The translations under genes and the position numbers were made by a program. A model generated the notes under the pieces. That model saw only the letters and a list, made by a program, of their open reading frames with translations. It was not told the DNA's origin and ran no database searches. A stretch of 64,000 nucleotides of DNA from Desulfuromonadaceae bacterium (GTDB lineage Bacteria; Desulfobacterota; Desulfuromonadia; Desulfuromonadales; Desulfuromonadaceae). Where the stretch lies: NCBI GenBank assembly GCA_016936455.1, contig JAFGXV010000001.1, positions 33,381 through 97,380 of the forward strand, given 5' to 3'. Shown here one piece after another: positions 26,288-36,075 of this stretch; position 1 is the first letter of the stretch, and every line of letters begins with the position of its first letter.

Positions 26288-26536
26288 ATGAAGATTGAAT
26301 TTTACCGCAGCGGTTTGTGACCACGCTGCTTACTCGCGGGTCGCGCGCTGAAAAAAGTCTTATTCGATTACCCGAACATCGAACTGGAAACGATCGAACT
26401 GGCAACCAACGCCATCGCCAGCTGGAAAGCAGGCATTCGCCTTTTTCCGGCGCTGAAAATCGGTGATGATATTCTGTCAGGCGTCCTGCTCGATGAACAA
26501 GAAATACGTGCCTTCATCGAAAGTCACCGCTGCTGA
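26288..26536 (+). CDS. Thioredoxin-fold selenoprotein with UPRC active site
   Basis: 82-codon gene read with the in-frame TGA at 26318-26320 as selenocysteine (residue 11). The product starts MKIEFYRSGL, then U-P-R-C, then a helix and a fold ending SGVLLDEQEIRAFIESHRC. A CxxC-type redox motif with Sec in the first position sits right after the first beta strand, exactly where thioredoxin/glutaredoxin folds carry it, and the FPALKIGDDI segment supplies the cis-Pro loop. GGGAG lies eight bases before the ATG. The frame stays open and protein-like for 71 codons after the TGA, and a SECIS-like hairpin follows the codon. A standard gene caller would miss or truncate it. Likely a thiol-disulfide redox enzyme. 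Confidence 0.85.
26318..26350 (+). promoter_or_regulatory. Bacterial SECIS-like hairpin
   Basis: After the UGA at 26318-26320 there are 18 bases, then a GGU loop (26339-26341) closed by CGCG (26335-26338) and CGCG (26342-26345). An unpaired U at 26334 sits just below the stem on the 5' side, then a C-G pair (26333/26347). By recollection, the E. coli fdhF element has the same 18-base distance, a GGU in its loop and a bulged U on the 5' side, all needed for SelB binding. Confidence 0.7.
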
Positions 26537-26542
26537 TCCCTT

Positions 26543-28111
26543 TCAGCCGCTTCGGTGCAGCTTTCTGTTTACCCATTGAGAAAGAGACCGGATTTCGTCA
26601 ATCCCGAGAAGAAAACAGACCAGCCCGTACAGCCCGACACCGCCTGCAACCGCGGCTAAAAGGAAGATAAGGTTCAGCGGTGTCAGCCCACTGCGCCAAT
26701 CCCCACCCTGCAGCATCCATTGAACAAAAAGAGTCATGAGTGCCGTGGCTGCCAGGATTTTAACCAGCAGGGAAAATATTGACGACAATCTCAACGGACC
26801 AAGCTGTCGCCGGAGTTGCCACAACAGCAGCACCGCATTGAACAGCGACGACAGTGTCAGGGCCCAGGCCAGGCCAGTATGAGCCCAGTAACGCATCAGC
26901 AGCAAGCCAAGCCCGGCATTGATCAGCAATGTCCAGAATGAAATCCATACCGGTGTGCGCGTATTCTGCCGGGCATGAAAAACGGGCACAACGACACGAC
27001 TGATCCCGACAAAGACCAGTCCGGGAGCGTACGCGACCAAGGCTGTCGCCGTTTGCTGCACATCCGAGAATTCAAAGGCCCCACGCATGAACAGTAGACT
27101 GAACAGCGGTTCAGCACAGCAGACCAGACCTGCCGCTGCGGGAATTGTGACCAGAAGAATCAGCTTCAGGGCATGAGAAAGGGATTCCAGCAATCCATCC
27201 CGATCTCCGCGTGCCGCATGGCGGCTCATGGTCGGCAAAACAGCCTGAGCCAGAGAGACGACAAAAATGCCCTGCGGAAACTCCATCAGACGCTGACTGT
27301 AGTAAAGCCAGGAGACACTGCCCTGAGCAAGAAAAGAAGAGAGCAATCGGGTAACCACCACATTGATCTGGTAAATTGCCACCCCGGCAATACCTGGCAA
27401 CATTAAACGGGCTATTTTACGAACAGCTGCGTGCCGCCAGTGAAAGGCAGGCCAGAGCTGGAATCCGTAGCGGCGAACAACGGGCCAGGTCATGGCCAGC
27501 TGACTGACACCGCCCAATAACACCCCCCATGCCAACGCGCCAACGGGAATGTCAAGACAGGGCCCCAGACACAGCGCAGCGCCGATCATGCACAGGTTAA
27601 GCACCAGCGGTGATAGCGCCGGAATAAAAAAGTGCCCGTAAACATTCAGGATTCCCGTCATAAACGCCAGCAGGCTGACAAAAAAGATGTAAGGAAACAT
27701 CAGCCGTGTCAGCTCAATGGTCAAGGCCATCTTGCCCGGAACGGTTTCAAAGCCCTGCCCAACCAGATGAACCAGAACCGGGGCCAAAAGAATACCGGCG
27801 GCAGTGACGGTCGCCATGACAACAATGAGCAGGGTCCAGCACTGGCGGGCAACATAAACCGCCTGGGCATGCCCCTCCTCGTGATGAATCTGGGAAAAGA
27901 TCGGCACAAATGCGGCGGTCAGGGAACCTTCAGCAAAGAAACGCCGCAACAGATTGGGAATGGTAAAGGCGACAAAAAAAGCATCGGTGGCAAAACCGGC
28001 ACCGAACAGTGTCGCAACCACAACATCCCGAATGAGACCGGCACAACGGCTTAACAGTGTCGCCACGGCCAGAACAGATGCTGCAGCCGTGACCTGTCGT
28101 TTTTCAGACAT
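26543..28111 (-). CDS. murJ: Lipid II flippase MurJ
   Basis: Flips the peptidoglycan precursor lipid II across the inner membrane. 522 residues from the ATG at 28111, with about 14 hydrophobic segments. Signatures include SRCAGLIRDVVVATLFGAG, ATDAFFVAFTIPNLLRRFFAEG and SLTAAFVPIF at the N terminus, characteristic of MviN/MurJ. It converges on the selenoprotein gene with only six bases between the stops. Confidence 0.95.
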   Translation of the reverse strand: MSEKRQVTAAASVLAVATLLSRCAGLIRDVVVATLFGAGFATDAFFVAFTIPNLLRRFFAEGSLTAAFVPIFSQIHHEEGHAQAVYVARQCWTLLIVVMATVTAAGILLAPVLVHLVGQGFETVPGKMALTIELTRLMFPYIFFVSLLAFMTGILNVYGHFFIPALSPLVLNLCMIGAALCLGPCLDIPVGALAWGVLLGGVSQLAMTWPVVRRYGFQLWPAFHWRHAAVRKIARLMLPGIAGVAIYQINVVVTRLLSSFLAQGSVSWLYYSQRLMEFPQGIFVVSLAQAVLPTMSRHAARGDRDGLLESLSHALKLILLVTIPAAAGLVCCAEPLFSLLFMRGAFEFSDVQQTATALVAYAPGLVFVGISRVVVPVFHARQNTRTPVWISFWTLLINAGLGLLLMRYWAHTGLAWALTLSSLFNAVLLLWQLRRQLGPLRLSSIFSLLVKILAATALMTLFVQWMLQGGDWRSGLTPLNLIFLLAAVAGGVGLYGLVCFLLGIDEIRSLSQWVNRKLHRSG

Positions 28112-28211
28112 CGGATGCACCAAAGTGATTATTTATCTCTAATCCCATCACAACAACGCCCAACAATATGTTTTTATGTCACTTTATTTGAAAGATTTAG
28201 ATTTACTAAAC

Positions 28212-28241
28212 TTGACAGCAACAGCTCCTGGGTGTTATAAC
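28212..28241 (+). promoter_or_regulatory. Sigma-70 promoter for rpsT
   Basis: TTGACA (28212-28217), 18-base spacer, TATAAC (28236-28241), followed by a GC-rich discriminator, giving a leader of about 65 bases. Confidence 0.7.
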
Positions 28242-28314
28242 CGCGCGGCAAAGACAGTCAACCTGACATCAAATTCGTGACAACATCAAAGAACTGCCCG
28301 AAAGAGAGGACCAC

Positions 28315-28578
28315 ATGGCCAACCATAAATCCGCCGTTAAGCGCAATCGTCAAGCCAAAGTACGCACCGCACGCAATGTTCACGCCCGCAGCACCATGAG
28401 AACCCTGGTCAAAAAGGTTCGCGAAGCCGTTGCGGCCAAGGAAAAAGAAACGGCTGAAACCGCACTGAAAGCCGCGATGCCCTACATTGATAAATGTGCC
28501 AGCAAAGGGATCATTCACAAGGCAACAGCCAGCCGCAAAATTTCGCGCCTGAACAAGCTGATCAACACCCTCGACTGA
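28315..28578 (+). CDS. rpsT: 30S ribosomal protein S20
   Basis: 87 residues, the usual length. N terminus [21 protein letters not shown] and the Lys/Ala-rich helical body are diagnostic. GAGAGGA precedes the ATG. Monocistronic between its own promoter and terminator, divergent from murJ as commonly seen in proteobacteria. Confidence 0.98.
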   Translation: MANHKSAVKRNRQAKVRTARNVHARSTMRTLVKKVREAVAAKEKETAETALKAAMPYIDKCASKGIIHKATASRKISRLNKLINTLD

Positions 28579-28605
28579 TCAAGCGACCTTGCTATCACGA
28601 CACCA

Positions 28606-28633
28606 AAAGGGCCTGCTACGCAGGCCCTTTTTA
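28606..28633. terminator. Bidirectional terminator between rpsT and holA
   Basis: AAAGGGCCTGC (28606-28616) pairs perfectly with 28620-28630 over a three-base loop, followed by a T-run on the plus strand and a shorter one on the minus strand. Confidence 0.9.
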
Positions 28634-28662
28634 TTACTGTCCCTGTGGACCCTGCCCGTCCC

Positions 28663-29664
28663 CTACTTTGTGGCGAGTCGGCAGAGAGCAACGACACCTT
28701 GCTGCAAACTGGCTTCGGGATGCGAACCACTCGATTTCATGGCAAGATCCATCTGAAGAAACAGTCCAAACGCCGCTGGAAAATCCTGCAAACGGAACAG
28801 TCTTGATTGCCTGAGCAGCGATTCAACAAAATACGGGCTGACCCCAACGGCCTGGCACAATTCTCCCTTAGACAGATTCTGCTCCTGCGCCGCTTTGATT
28901 TTCCACAACTGACGAAAATGTCGCGTGATCATGCTCAGGAGTTTCAAGGGAGCCTCACCGTCCTGGATCAATCGTTCGAGCAACTGCAACGCACGCGACA
29001 GCTCCTGCGCACCGATCGCATCCGTCAAGTCAAACACGCTGTCGACGCGGGTATCCGAAACGACCTGGGCTACGGAATCAACGTCAATCAGCGCGCTATC
29101 GCCGCAATAACTGATCAGCTTGTCGAGTTCTGAGGCAATTTCCCCCAGATGAGCCCCGACACGCCGGCAAAACAACTGCAACCCATCTTCAGTAAAACGT
29201 CGCTGGAAGCTTCGTGCACGCCCCTGAACAAAAGCCGGCACCTGATTGGGATAAATCTTTTTAAACTCAACGAGCTCACCGGTCTTCTTAAAGCTGTTAA
29301 AAAACTTTTTGCGCTGATCGATCTTGTCGCCACAGAAAATAACACAGCACTCGGGACTCGGGTCCTCAACATAGGGCAGCAGAAATCCCAGCTGGTCAGC
29401 CGTTAACAGGTGAGCATCACGAACAACCACGCAGCGCCTGTCAGCAAATACAGGAAACGTACGGGCGCATTCAACAATCTGCTCAGCACTCTGTTCTTTC
29501 GCCGAAAACTGATCGAGATTGAAATCCTGATCATCAGCCGACACCGCTGCCCCGATCAGCCCATGCAAGGCTTCATCCAATAAAAAAGCTTCCTCCCCAT
29601 AGAGATAAATCAGGGGAGGAAGCTTGCGTGAAACAATAGCCTGATACAGTTGCGCCGGCGTCAT
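28663..29664 (-). CDS. holA: DNA polymerase III subunit delta
   Basis: Clamp-loader subunit that opens the beta sliding clamp. 333 residues with the typical N-terminal LIYLYGEEAFLLDEAL, the CVIFCGDKIDQRKKFF region, the helical LGEIASELDKLI segment and a C-terminal collar domain with MITRHFRQLWKIK. It follows lptE by six bases; leuS-lptE-holA is a conserved proteobacterial gene order. Confidence 0.95.
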   Translation of the reverse strand: MTPAQLYQAIVSRKLPPLIYLYGEEAFLLDEALHGLIGAAVSADDQDFNLDQFSAKEQSAEQIVECARTFPVFADRRCVVVRDAHLLTADQLGFLLPYVEDPSPECCVIFCGDKIDQRKKFFNSFKKTGELVEFKKIYPNQVPAFVQGRARSFQRRFTEDGLQLFCRRVGAHLGEIASELDKLISYCGDSALIDVDSVAQVVSDTRVDSVFDLTDAIGAQELSRALQLLERLIQDGEAPLKLLSMITRHFRQLWKIKAAQEQNLSKGELCQAVGVSPYFVESLLRQSRLFRLQDFPAAFGLFLQMDLAMKSSGSHPEASLQQGVVALCRLATK

Positions 29665-29670
29665 GGTTGA

Positions 29671-30177
29671 TTAAAAATTATCGGTGATGCGATTATAGAG
29701 TTCCGCAGCCAGCCGGCGACTGAGATCCTCCTGCGCCAGCGTCTCATTGTTATCCTGCTGAGCACGATCATCACTGGCTTTAAATTCTTCACTCCAGGAC
29801 ACATCACCCTGCCACAGAATTTCATCCCGGGTTGCACGCACCAGCCGAGCTGTCAGCGTCATGGTCGCACGATATTCGGCAATCTCGTCATCACGATCAT
29901 AGGCCACCGCACGGACATGATAACTGCTGATTTCCCCCTGCAACAGTGCATCAGCCTGCGCCTCGGACGCAACAACGTCAAAATAGGGCCGGCGAGCAAA
30001 TTGATCGCGCACTTCGCTGGTCAACCGCGTTTCGATAAAAGGCTCGGTCGTCTTGTTTTTCAGCACCTCAATCACCAGGCGCTGAACATCTTCGGGCAAT
30101 TGATTCCCTCGCCCCGGCAGGTGATAACCGCAGGCCACAAGAGACAGCAGTGCAAGAGCAACCAGGACCGCCCTCAT
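29671..30177 (-). CDS. lptE: LPS-assembly lipoprotein LptE
   Basis: Outer-membrane lipoprotein that plugs and assists LptD in inserting lipopolysaccharide. 168 residues; signal ends [10 protein letters not shown] with Cys16 as the lipidation site, and GYHLPG is typical of the family start. Conserved [14 protein letters not shown] segment ([19 protein letters not shown]) follows. The start overlaps the leuS stop by four bases, and the leuS-lptE-holA synteny confirms the call. Confidence 0.92.
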   Translation of the reverse strand: MRAVLVALALLSLVACGYHLPGRGNQLPEDVQRLVIEVLKNKTTEPFIETRLTSEVRDQFARRPYFDVVASEAQADALLQGEISSYHVRAVAYDRDDEIAEYRATMTLTARLVRATRDEILWQGDVSWSEEFKASDDRAQQDNNETLAQEDLSRRLAAELYNRITDNF

Positions 30178-32726
30178 GCCACCACCACATTCACCAGCTT
30201 GCCCGGAACAACAATCACCTTGCGAACCGCTTTACCTTCGACAAAGCGCTGAATCGTCTCATCATTCAAAGCGGCCATTTCCAGGTCCTTTTGGGTCGCC
30301 GTCGCCGCAACTGTCACTTTGGATCGAACCTTGCCGTTCACCTGAATAACGATCAGTTTCTCATCATCAGCCATGGTCTCCTCATCCCACTGTGGCCAAC
30401 CGGCGTTATCAAGAGAGCCGCTATGGCCCATTCCTGCCCACAACTCTTCACAGATGTGCGGCACGAAGGGAGCAAGCAGACGGACAACGGTTTCCAGTGC
30501 CTCACACAGAGCTCCGGGATAGGACTCTTTTTCTTCAAAGGCATAAATAGCGTTGACCAGTTCCATGATTGCGGCAATGGCCGTATTAAAGTGGAAACGA
30601 CCATCGACATCGTGAGTGACCTTGTAAATGGTGCGGTGGCTGATTCGGCGCAGACTACGGGCGGCACCATCATTTTCAGGCTGGGGACGCGCACCGAACA
30701 GCGCGCGATTTTCATAAACGGCACGCCAGACACGGTTAAGAAAGCGATAGCAACCCTCAACACTCTGCTCGTTCCACTCCAGATCCTTCTCCGGTGGCGC
30801 CGCAAACAACGAAAACAGGCGCGCCGTATCGGCCCCGTACTGGGCGATAAGATGATCGGGATCGACCACATTCATCTTGGATTTGCTCATCTTCTCGGTA
30901 CGACCAATCACGACCTGCTGTCCGCACTTGGTGCAACAGCCATCCTTGACCTGTTCCGGGTAGAGCCAGCCGTGCTGTGGACAGGACTGCGTTTCCTTGC
31001 ACACCATGCCCTGTGTCAGCAGATTGGTAAAAGGCTCGTCAATGCGCATATAGCCAAGGTCTCGCATGACCTTGGTAAAGAAGCGGGCGTAAAGCAGATG
31101 CATGACCGCATGCTCAACGCCGCCGATATACTGATCGACTGGCATCCAGTATTCTACGGCGTTACGGTCAAGAGGCCCGTCGGTATAATCCGGACAGGCA
31201 TAGCGGGCGAAATACCAGGAACTTTCAACAAAGGTATCGAATGTATCCGTCTCACGCCGTGCCTTGGCGCCACATTTGGGGCAGGTCGTCTCATAGAAAG
31301 AGGCATGCTGAGCCAGAGGGCTGCCGCCCTCGCCGGTAAACTTGACATCCGTCGGCAGCAACACCGGAAGGTCCTTTTCCGGCACCGGCACCGCACCACA
31401 GCAGTCACAGTAAATGATAGGGATCGGCGTTCCCCAATAGCGCTGGCGCGAAACGCCCCAGTCGCGCAACCGGTAGTTGATGGTCTTCTGGCCGATCTTT
31501 TGCTCCGTCAGGTAATCGGCAATTTTTTCTTTGGCATCCTCATTGTTCAACCCATCGAACGGCGCTGAATTGACCATCTGGCCCGGTCCGGTCCACGCCT
31601 CAGCCATGCTTGCCGGATCTAGGGTCTCGCCCTGCGGCTGGATAACAACCACCAGCGGCAGATCGTACTTGCGCGCGAAATCGAAATCGCGCTGATCATG
31701 CGTTGGTACAGCCATGACCGCACCGGTGCCATAATCCATCAGAACAAAATTAGCCAGGAACACCGGCATCTGGCGCCCGGTAACAGGGTTGACACAGTAG
31801 GAGCCGGTGAACACACCCTCTTTTTCAAAATCTTCACTGGTACGCTTCGTTTTATCCTGGGCCTTGATCCGGGCGATAAAAGCATCAACTTCCTCACGCC
31901 GGTCCGCTGTGGTCAGAGCCTGCGCCAGAGGATGCTCCGGAGCCAGGCTCATGAAGGTGGCCCCATACAGCGTATCCTGCCGCGTCGTGAAGACACGGAT
32001 GAACTGATCGGAATTCTCGACGGGAAATGAAATCTCGCATCCGGTACTGCGCCCGATCCAGTTGCGCTGCATGGTCAGAACCGAGTCCGGCCAGCCGGTC
32101 AGCTTTTCCGTATAATTCAGCAGTTCGTCGGCATACTTGGTAATGCGGAAAAACCACTGTTCCAGCTCTTTGTCCACCACCTCACTGTTACAGCGCCAGC
32201 AGCATCCCTCTTCAACCTGCTCATTTGCGAGAACGGTCTGACAGGCCGGACACCAGTTGACCGTCGAGTTCTTTTTATAGGCCATGCCCTGCTCGTACAT
32301 CTGCAGGAAAATCTTCTGTTCCCAGCGGTAATAATCGGCATTGCACGTCGCGAACTCACGTTGCCAATCGTAAGACAGGCCCATTTTCTTGAGCTGGACG
32401 CGCATATTGGCAATATTTTCCACCGTCCACTTGGCTGGATGAATTCCGTGCTGAATCGCCGCGTTTTCAGCCGGCATACCAAACGCATCCCAGCCCATGG
32501 GATGCAGCACGTTGAATCCCTGCAGACGCTTAAAGCGGGCAACCACGTCACCAATGGAGTAATTGCGCACATGACCCATATGAATACGGCCGGAAGGATA
32601 AGGAAACATTTCGAGCAGATAGTACTTGGGCTTATCCGATGTCTCCGTGACGCGGAACTGCTTTGTCTCCTCCCAGCGACGCTGCCAGGACTGTTCGATG
32701 GCTGCCGGGTTGTAACGCTCTTCCAT
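30174..32726 (-). CDS. leuS: Leucyl-tRNA synthetase
   Basis: Class I synthetase, 850 residues. The HIGH-type motif is [16 protein letters not shown] near residue 45 and the KMSKS motif is [13 protein letters not shown] near 612. The CP1 editing domain is present ([20 protein letters not shown]), and Cys clusters [21 protein letters not shown] and CPKC indicate zinc modules. First gene of leuS-lptE-holA. Confidence 0.98.
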   Translation of the reverse strand: MEERYNPAAIEQSWQRRWEETKQFRVTETSDKPKYYLLEMFPYPSGRIHMGHVRNYSIGDVVARFKRLQGFNVLHPMGWDAFGMPAENAAIQHGIHPAKWTVENIANMRVQLKKMGLSYDWQREFATCNADYYRWEQKIFLQMYEQGMAYKKNSTVNWCPACQTVLANEQVEEGCCWRCNSEVVDKELEQWFFRITKYADELLNYTEKLTGWPDSVLTMQRNWIGRSTGCEISFPVENSDQFIRVFTTRQDTLYGATFMSLAPEHPLAQALTTADRREEVDAFIARIKAQDKTKRTSEDFEKEGVFTGSYCVNPVTGRQMPVFLANFVLMDYGTGAVMAVPTHDQRDFDFARKYDLPLVVVIQPQGETLDPASMAEAWTGPGQMVNSAPFDGLNNEDAKEKIADYLTEQKIGQKTINYRLRDWGVSRQRYWGTPIPIIYCDCCGAVPVPEKDLPVLLPTDVKFTGEGGSPLAQHASFYETTCPKCGAKARRETDTFDTFVESSWYFARYACPDYTDGPLDRNAVEYWMPVDQYIGGVEHAVMHLLYARFFTKVMRDLGYMRIDEPFTNLLTQGMVCKETQSCPQHGWLYPEQVKDGCCTKCGQQVVIGRTEKMSKSKMNVVDPDHLIAQYGADTARLFSLFAAPPEKDLEWNEQSVEGCYRFLNRVWRAVYENRALFGARPQPENDGAARSLRRISHRTIYKVTHDVDGRFHFNTAIAAIMELVNAIYAFEEKESYPGALCEALETVVRLLAPFVPHICEELWAGMGHSGSLDNAGWPQWDEETMADDEKLIVIQVNGKVRSKVTVAATATQKDLEMAALNDETIQRFVEGKAVRKVIVVPGKLVNVVVA

Positions 32727-32776
32727 TGTGCCTCCGTATGGTGAGCAACATGCTCAATTTCAAACAGGGACAAATG

Positions 32777-32797
32777 AAAAAAACCGGCTTCAGCCGG
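32777..32797 (-). terminator. Intrinsic terminator of infA
   Basis: CCGGC/GCCGG stem (32784-32788 with 32793-32797) with a TTCA loop, followed on the minus strand by seven T residues. It lies between infA and leuS. Confidence 0.85.
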
Positions 32798-32868
32798 CTT
32801 TTCATTGCCACGTGCGCCGTATGATCAACGCCTGTTTTTCCGTTATAAAAAAACGATCGTGGACGATC

Positions 32869-33087
32869 CTATTTTTCGCGATAAGTAATCCGGCCGCGGG
32901 TCAAATCGTAGGGCGAAAGTTCAACAGTCACCCGGTCACCCGGCAGAATACGGATGTAAAATTTACGCATTTTCCCGGAAATATGTGCCAGAACGATATG
33001 ATCGTTGTCCAGCTTCACCCGGAACATGGCATTCGGCAAGGGCTCAATAACCGTGCCTTCGACCTCAATAGCTTCCTCTTTAGCCAA
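32869..33087 (-). CDS. infA: Translation initiation factor IF-1
   Basis: S1/OB-fold protein in the ribosomal A site during initiation. The start is the TTG at 33087: GGAGG lies five bases upstream and the product is then exactly 72 residues, [19 protein letters not shown] after the initiator Met, the family's standard length. No ATG gives a plausible start. Core motif [18 protein letters not shown] and C-terminal [13 protein letters not shown] are intact. Confidence 0.95.
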   Translation of the reverse strand: MAKEEAIEVEGTVIEPLPNAMFRVKLDNDHIVLAHISGKMRKFYIRILPGDRVTVELSPYDLTRGRITYREK

Positions 33088-33131
33088 AAGAACCTCCAAC
33101 TGTAGAAAAAAACACACAGGAACGAGCCTGC

Positions 33132-33160
33132 ATATAACATTGAAGCCGCCAGTGTGTCAA
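33132..33160 (-). promoter_or_regulatory. Sigma-70 promoter for infA, inside a hairpin
   Basis: Minus strand TTGACA (33155-33160), 17-base spacer, TTATAT (33132-33137), 45 bases before the infA start. The -35 and spacer lie within a strong dyad at 33142-33173 (GAAGCCGCC and its complement, plus GTG/CAC), which may act on transcripts reading in from the receiver gene upstream. Confidence 0.65.
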
Positions 33161-33221
33161 GCACGGCGGCTTCGGAACAGCTTCTTCTTGCGATTGCGGC
33201 TGGCGGTCACCAGCCCTGGTA

Positions 33222-33593
33222 CTAACGCGCCAGAAGCTTTTCGATCATCTCAATCACCTTTGCCGACTTGAAAGGCTTGGTCACATACCAGTCGGCGCCA
33301 ACTTCGTTGCCACGCACCATATCCTCGTGGCTTTTTTTCGCCGTCAGCAGAATGACCGGCAGATTACGCGTCCTGGGATTTTCCTTGATCCGTCGGCAGA
33401 CCTCAAAACCATCAATTTCCGGCAGCATGACATCCAGCAGAACCAGGTCAATTTTTTCCGTTTCCAGAACGTTCAACGCCGCCAGACCATGAGGAACACC
33501 CACCACCTCAAATCCTTTTGATGTCAGCAAGATGCTTTCCAGCTTGAGCAGACTTTCTTCGTCTTCGACGACCAGAATCGTTCTCTTGTCCAA
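33222..33593 (-). CDS. Single-domain response regulator (CheY-like receiver)
   Basis: 123 residues, a receiver domain only. The acidic pair follows the first strand (VVEDEES), the phosphorylatable Asp is in LVLLDVMLPE near residue 54, the switch Thr is in LLTAKK and the Lys in TKPFKSAKV. TTG start, with GGAGG about seven bases upstream. No output domain and no kinase adjacent, so it must act through a partner. It stands between der and infA. Confidence 0.9.
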   Translation of the reverse strand: MDKRTILVVEDEESLLKLESILLTSKGFEVVGVPHGLAALNVLETEKIDLVLLDVMLPEIDGFEVCRRIKENPRTRNLPVILLTAKKSHEDMVRGNEVGADWYVTKPFKSAKVIEMIEKLLAR

Positions 33594-33712
33594 AACAAAC
33601 CCTCCCTCAACACAAAGCCCGGATCAGGTTTCCACAACCATCCTCCCGACCTCCCCTGAACAAGTGTATAAACAAACCCCGGCAGGCGCAAGAAACGTGC
33701 GAAAAAAAATCC

Positions 33713-35023
33713 TCAGCGCTCCCGGTTGCGGTACGTGATCCGAATCGGGCAACCGGAGAAACCGAACGGTTCACGAATCTTGTTCGCCAGGTACCGGCGG
33801 TAGGAGAAATGAATCCCTTCTTCCCGGTTCACAAAAATCGTGAACGACGGTGGCCGCACAGCGGTCTGGGTGATGTAGAACAACTTGACGCGCTTGCCAT
33901 GGTACATGGGCGGCTGGTGCGTCTTTTCAGCTTCCTGCAACACACGGTTAAGCTCGGCTGTCGAGACCTTGCGGTTAAACTGGTTCGCCACCTCTTCGAC
34001 CGTCTCCATGATTTTCGCCACACGCTGGCCGGTCAGAGCTGACACAAACAGGACCGGGGAAAAACTGAGAAACTTGAACTGCCCGCGCATCTCCTCGGTA
34101 AAAGCCTTCATGGTCCGATGATCTTTTTCGATCGCGTCCCACTTATTGACAACCAGAACAATGGCGCGCCCCTTTTCGAACGCATAACCGGCAACCGTCA
34201 GGTCCTGCTCCGTAATACCCTCTTCGGCGTCAACAACAAGCAAAACCACATGGGCTCGATCCATGCCCTTGAGCGCCTGTATGACGGAATATTTCTCCAG
34301 CTTCTGGCTCACCTTGCCTTTGCGTCGGATGCCCGCCGTATCGATCAGCACATAGCTCTGCCCGTTGTACGTGAAAGGCGTATCGACACTGTCGCGGGTC
34401 GTCCCGGCCGTCGGGTTGGCAACAACCCGCTCATAGCCCAACAATTTATTCACCAGCGAGGACTTGCCGACATTGGGACGACCAATCACGGCCAGTCGGA
34501 CCTGACTGTCATCCGCCTTGCCGGTCTTCTGCTCAGGCAGAGCGTCCATCACCGCATCGATCAAATCACCGACGCCACGCCCGTGCTCTGCAGAAACCGG
34601 ATAGAACTGCTCAACCCCGAGGGCGTAAAATTCTGCACTGTCCTCTTCCTGACGATCGCCATCCACCTTGTTCACCACATAGAGTACGGGCTTGTCGACC
34701 TGACGTAACAGGCCTGCCACTTCGTAATCTGCCGGGGTGAGTCCTTCGCGATTATCCATAACAAAGAGAATCAGATCGGCTTCCTCGACAGCCAACTGAG
34801 ACTGCTCACGCATCTGCACCAGCATGCGATCTTCACTCACCGGCTCGAACCCGCCGGTATCAATCAGGGTAAAATGCTTGTCATAACGGGTGACATCGGC
34901 ATAGTTACGGTCACGGGTAACGCCGGGGAAATCCTCGACGATCGCCTTGCGCTGACCAAGAATACGGTTAAACAGGGTCGACTTGCCGACATTCGGTCGA
35001 CCAACAATCGCGACAACAGACAT
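33713..35023 (-). CDS. der: Ribosome-associated GTPase Der (EngA)
   Basis: Double-GTPase that assists 50S assembly. 436 residues with two G-domains: [11 protein letters not shown] (residue 8) with DTGGF and NKVD, and [11 protein letters not shown] (near 180) with [10 protein letters not shown] and NKWD, then a C-terminal KH-like domain with the [18 protein letters not shown] pattern. Lies 82 bases after era. Confidence 0.98.
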   Translation of the reverse strand: MSVVAIVGRPNVGKSTLFNRILGQRKAIVEDFPGVTRDRNYADVTRYDKHFTLIDTGGFEPVSEDRMLVQMREQSQLAVEEADLILFVMDNREGLTPADYEVAGLLRQVDKPVLYVVNKVDGDRQEEDSAEFYALGVEQFYPVSAEHGRGVGDLIDAVMDALPEQKTGKADDSQVRLAVIGRPNVGKSSLVNKLLGYERVVANPTAGTTRDSVDTPFTYNGQSYVLIDTAGIRRKGKVSQKLEKYSVIQALKGMDRAHVVLLVVDAEEGITEQDLTVAGYAFEKGRAIVLVVNKWDAIEKDHRTMKAFTEEMRGQFKFLSFSPVLFVSALTGQRVAKIMETVEEVANQFNRKVSTAELNRVLQEAEKTHQPPMYHGKRVKLFYITQTAVRPPSFTIFVNREEGIHFSYRRYLANKIREPFGFSGCPIRITYRNRER

Positions 35024-35105
35024 AATACGCTTCCTTTAAAACAGCGAATCACCGACGAGCATGCCGGGGGAAATTAAACCAGATACAGCGCGCATCAGAA
35101 CGCGC

Positions 35106-36020
35106 TTATTCGTAACCGAACTCGCGCAGGAACCGGTCGGAATCGATCCAGTTCTTCTTCACCTTGACAAAAAGTTCCAGGTACACCTTCGCATCAAGCA
35201 GGCGCTCAATTTCATGGCGGGCATCCGTCCCCAGTTGACGGATCATACTGCCGCCCTTGCCAACCAGAATGCGTTTGTGTGCCTCGCGGGTAACATAGAT
35301 AACAGCCTGAATAGAGACCAGGTCGCCACCGCTGCGTTCTTCAAACTGTTCCACCTGTACCGCAACGCCATACGGCACCTCCTGCTGGGTTCGGCGCAGA
35401 ATCTTCTCACGAATCATTTCCGCCACAATGAAACGCTCCGGCAGGTCCGTAACCATATCCTCCGGATACAACGGCTGACCGGCGGGCAAGCAACGCTCAA
35501 CCTCCTGAAGCAGGCGTTGGACGCCATTGCCATCCCGAGCCGATATGGGAACGATCTGAGCGAACGAAAAGCGCTGGGCATATGCCTCGATCAACGGTAG
35601 CAGCTTTTCCTTTTCCACCTGATCAATTTTGTTGATCACCAGCATCACCGGAATGGACCCCTGAGCCAACACATCGAGAATAAAGTCATCTCCCCCACCC
35701 AGGGAGTCGTGGGCTTCAACCAGCAACAGAACCAGATCAACGCCCCGGCAGGCGGATAACGCCTGTTCCACCATATAGCGGTTCAGTTTTCCCGATGGTT
35801 TGTGAATTCCGGGGGTATCAAGAAACAGGGTCTGCGCTACATTCGTGGTGTGAATGCCGAGAATCCTGTTACGGGTAGTTTGCGGTTTATTGGCAGTTAT
35901 GGCAATCTTCTGCCCCAGAATCTGGTTCAACAGGGTTGATTTTCCCACATTCGGACGCCCGACGATGGAAACAAAACCACAGCGGAACGCTTGTCCGACC
36001 TCTTCACGCTCTACGGTCAT
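35106..36020 (-). CDS. era: GTPase Era
   Basis: GTPase needed for 16S rRNA maturation and 30S assembly. 304 residues: [13 protein letters not shown] near residue 21, the effector region KPQTTRNRILGI, DTPGIH, NKID, and a C-terminal KH domain with GKGGSMIRQLGTDAR. The rnc-era order with a 55-base gap is conserved widely. Confidence 0.98.
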   Translation of the reverse strand: MTVEREEVGQAFRCGFVSIVGRPNVGKSTLLNQILGQKIAITANKPQTTRNRILGIHTTNVAQTLFLDTPGIHKPSGKLNRYMVEQALSACRGVDLVLLLVEAHDSLGGGDDFILDVLAQGSIPVMLVINKIDQVEKEKLLPLIEAYAQRFSFAQIVPISARDGNGVQRLLQEVERCLPAGQPLYPEDMVTDLPERFIVAEMIREKILRRTQQEVPYGVAVQVEQFEERSGGDLVSIQAVIYVTREAHKRILVGKGGSMIRQLGTDARHEIERLLDAKVYLELFVKVKKNWIDSDRFLREFGYE

Positions 36021-36075
36021 TCTTCAAATCCTTTATTGTTTGCACACTGCGCCAATGCCAGGACATTGCCACCGG

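Noticed and set aside
26288..26536. In-frame TGA read as a pseudogene or truncated 10-residue frame
   Set aside because: Sense codons continue in a protein-like way, the TGA sits at the expected active-site Cys and a SECIS-like hairpin follows at the right distance.
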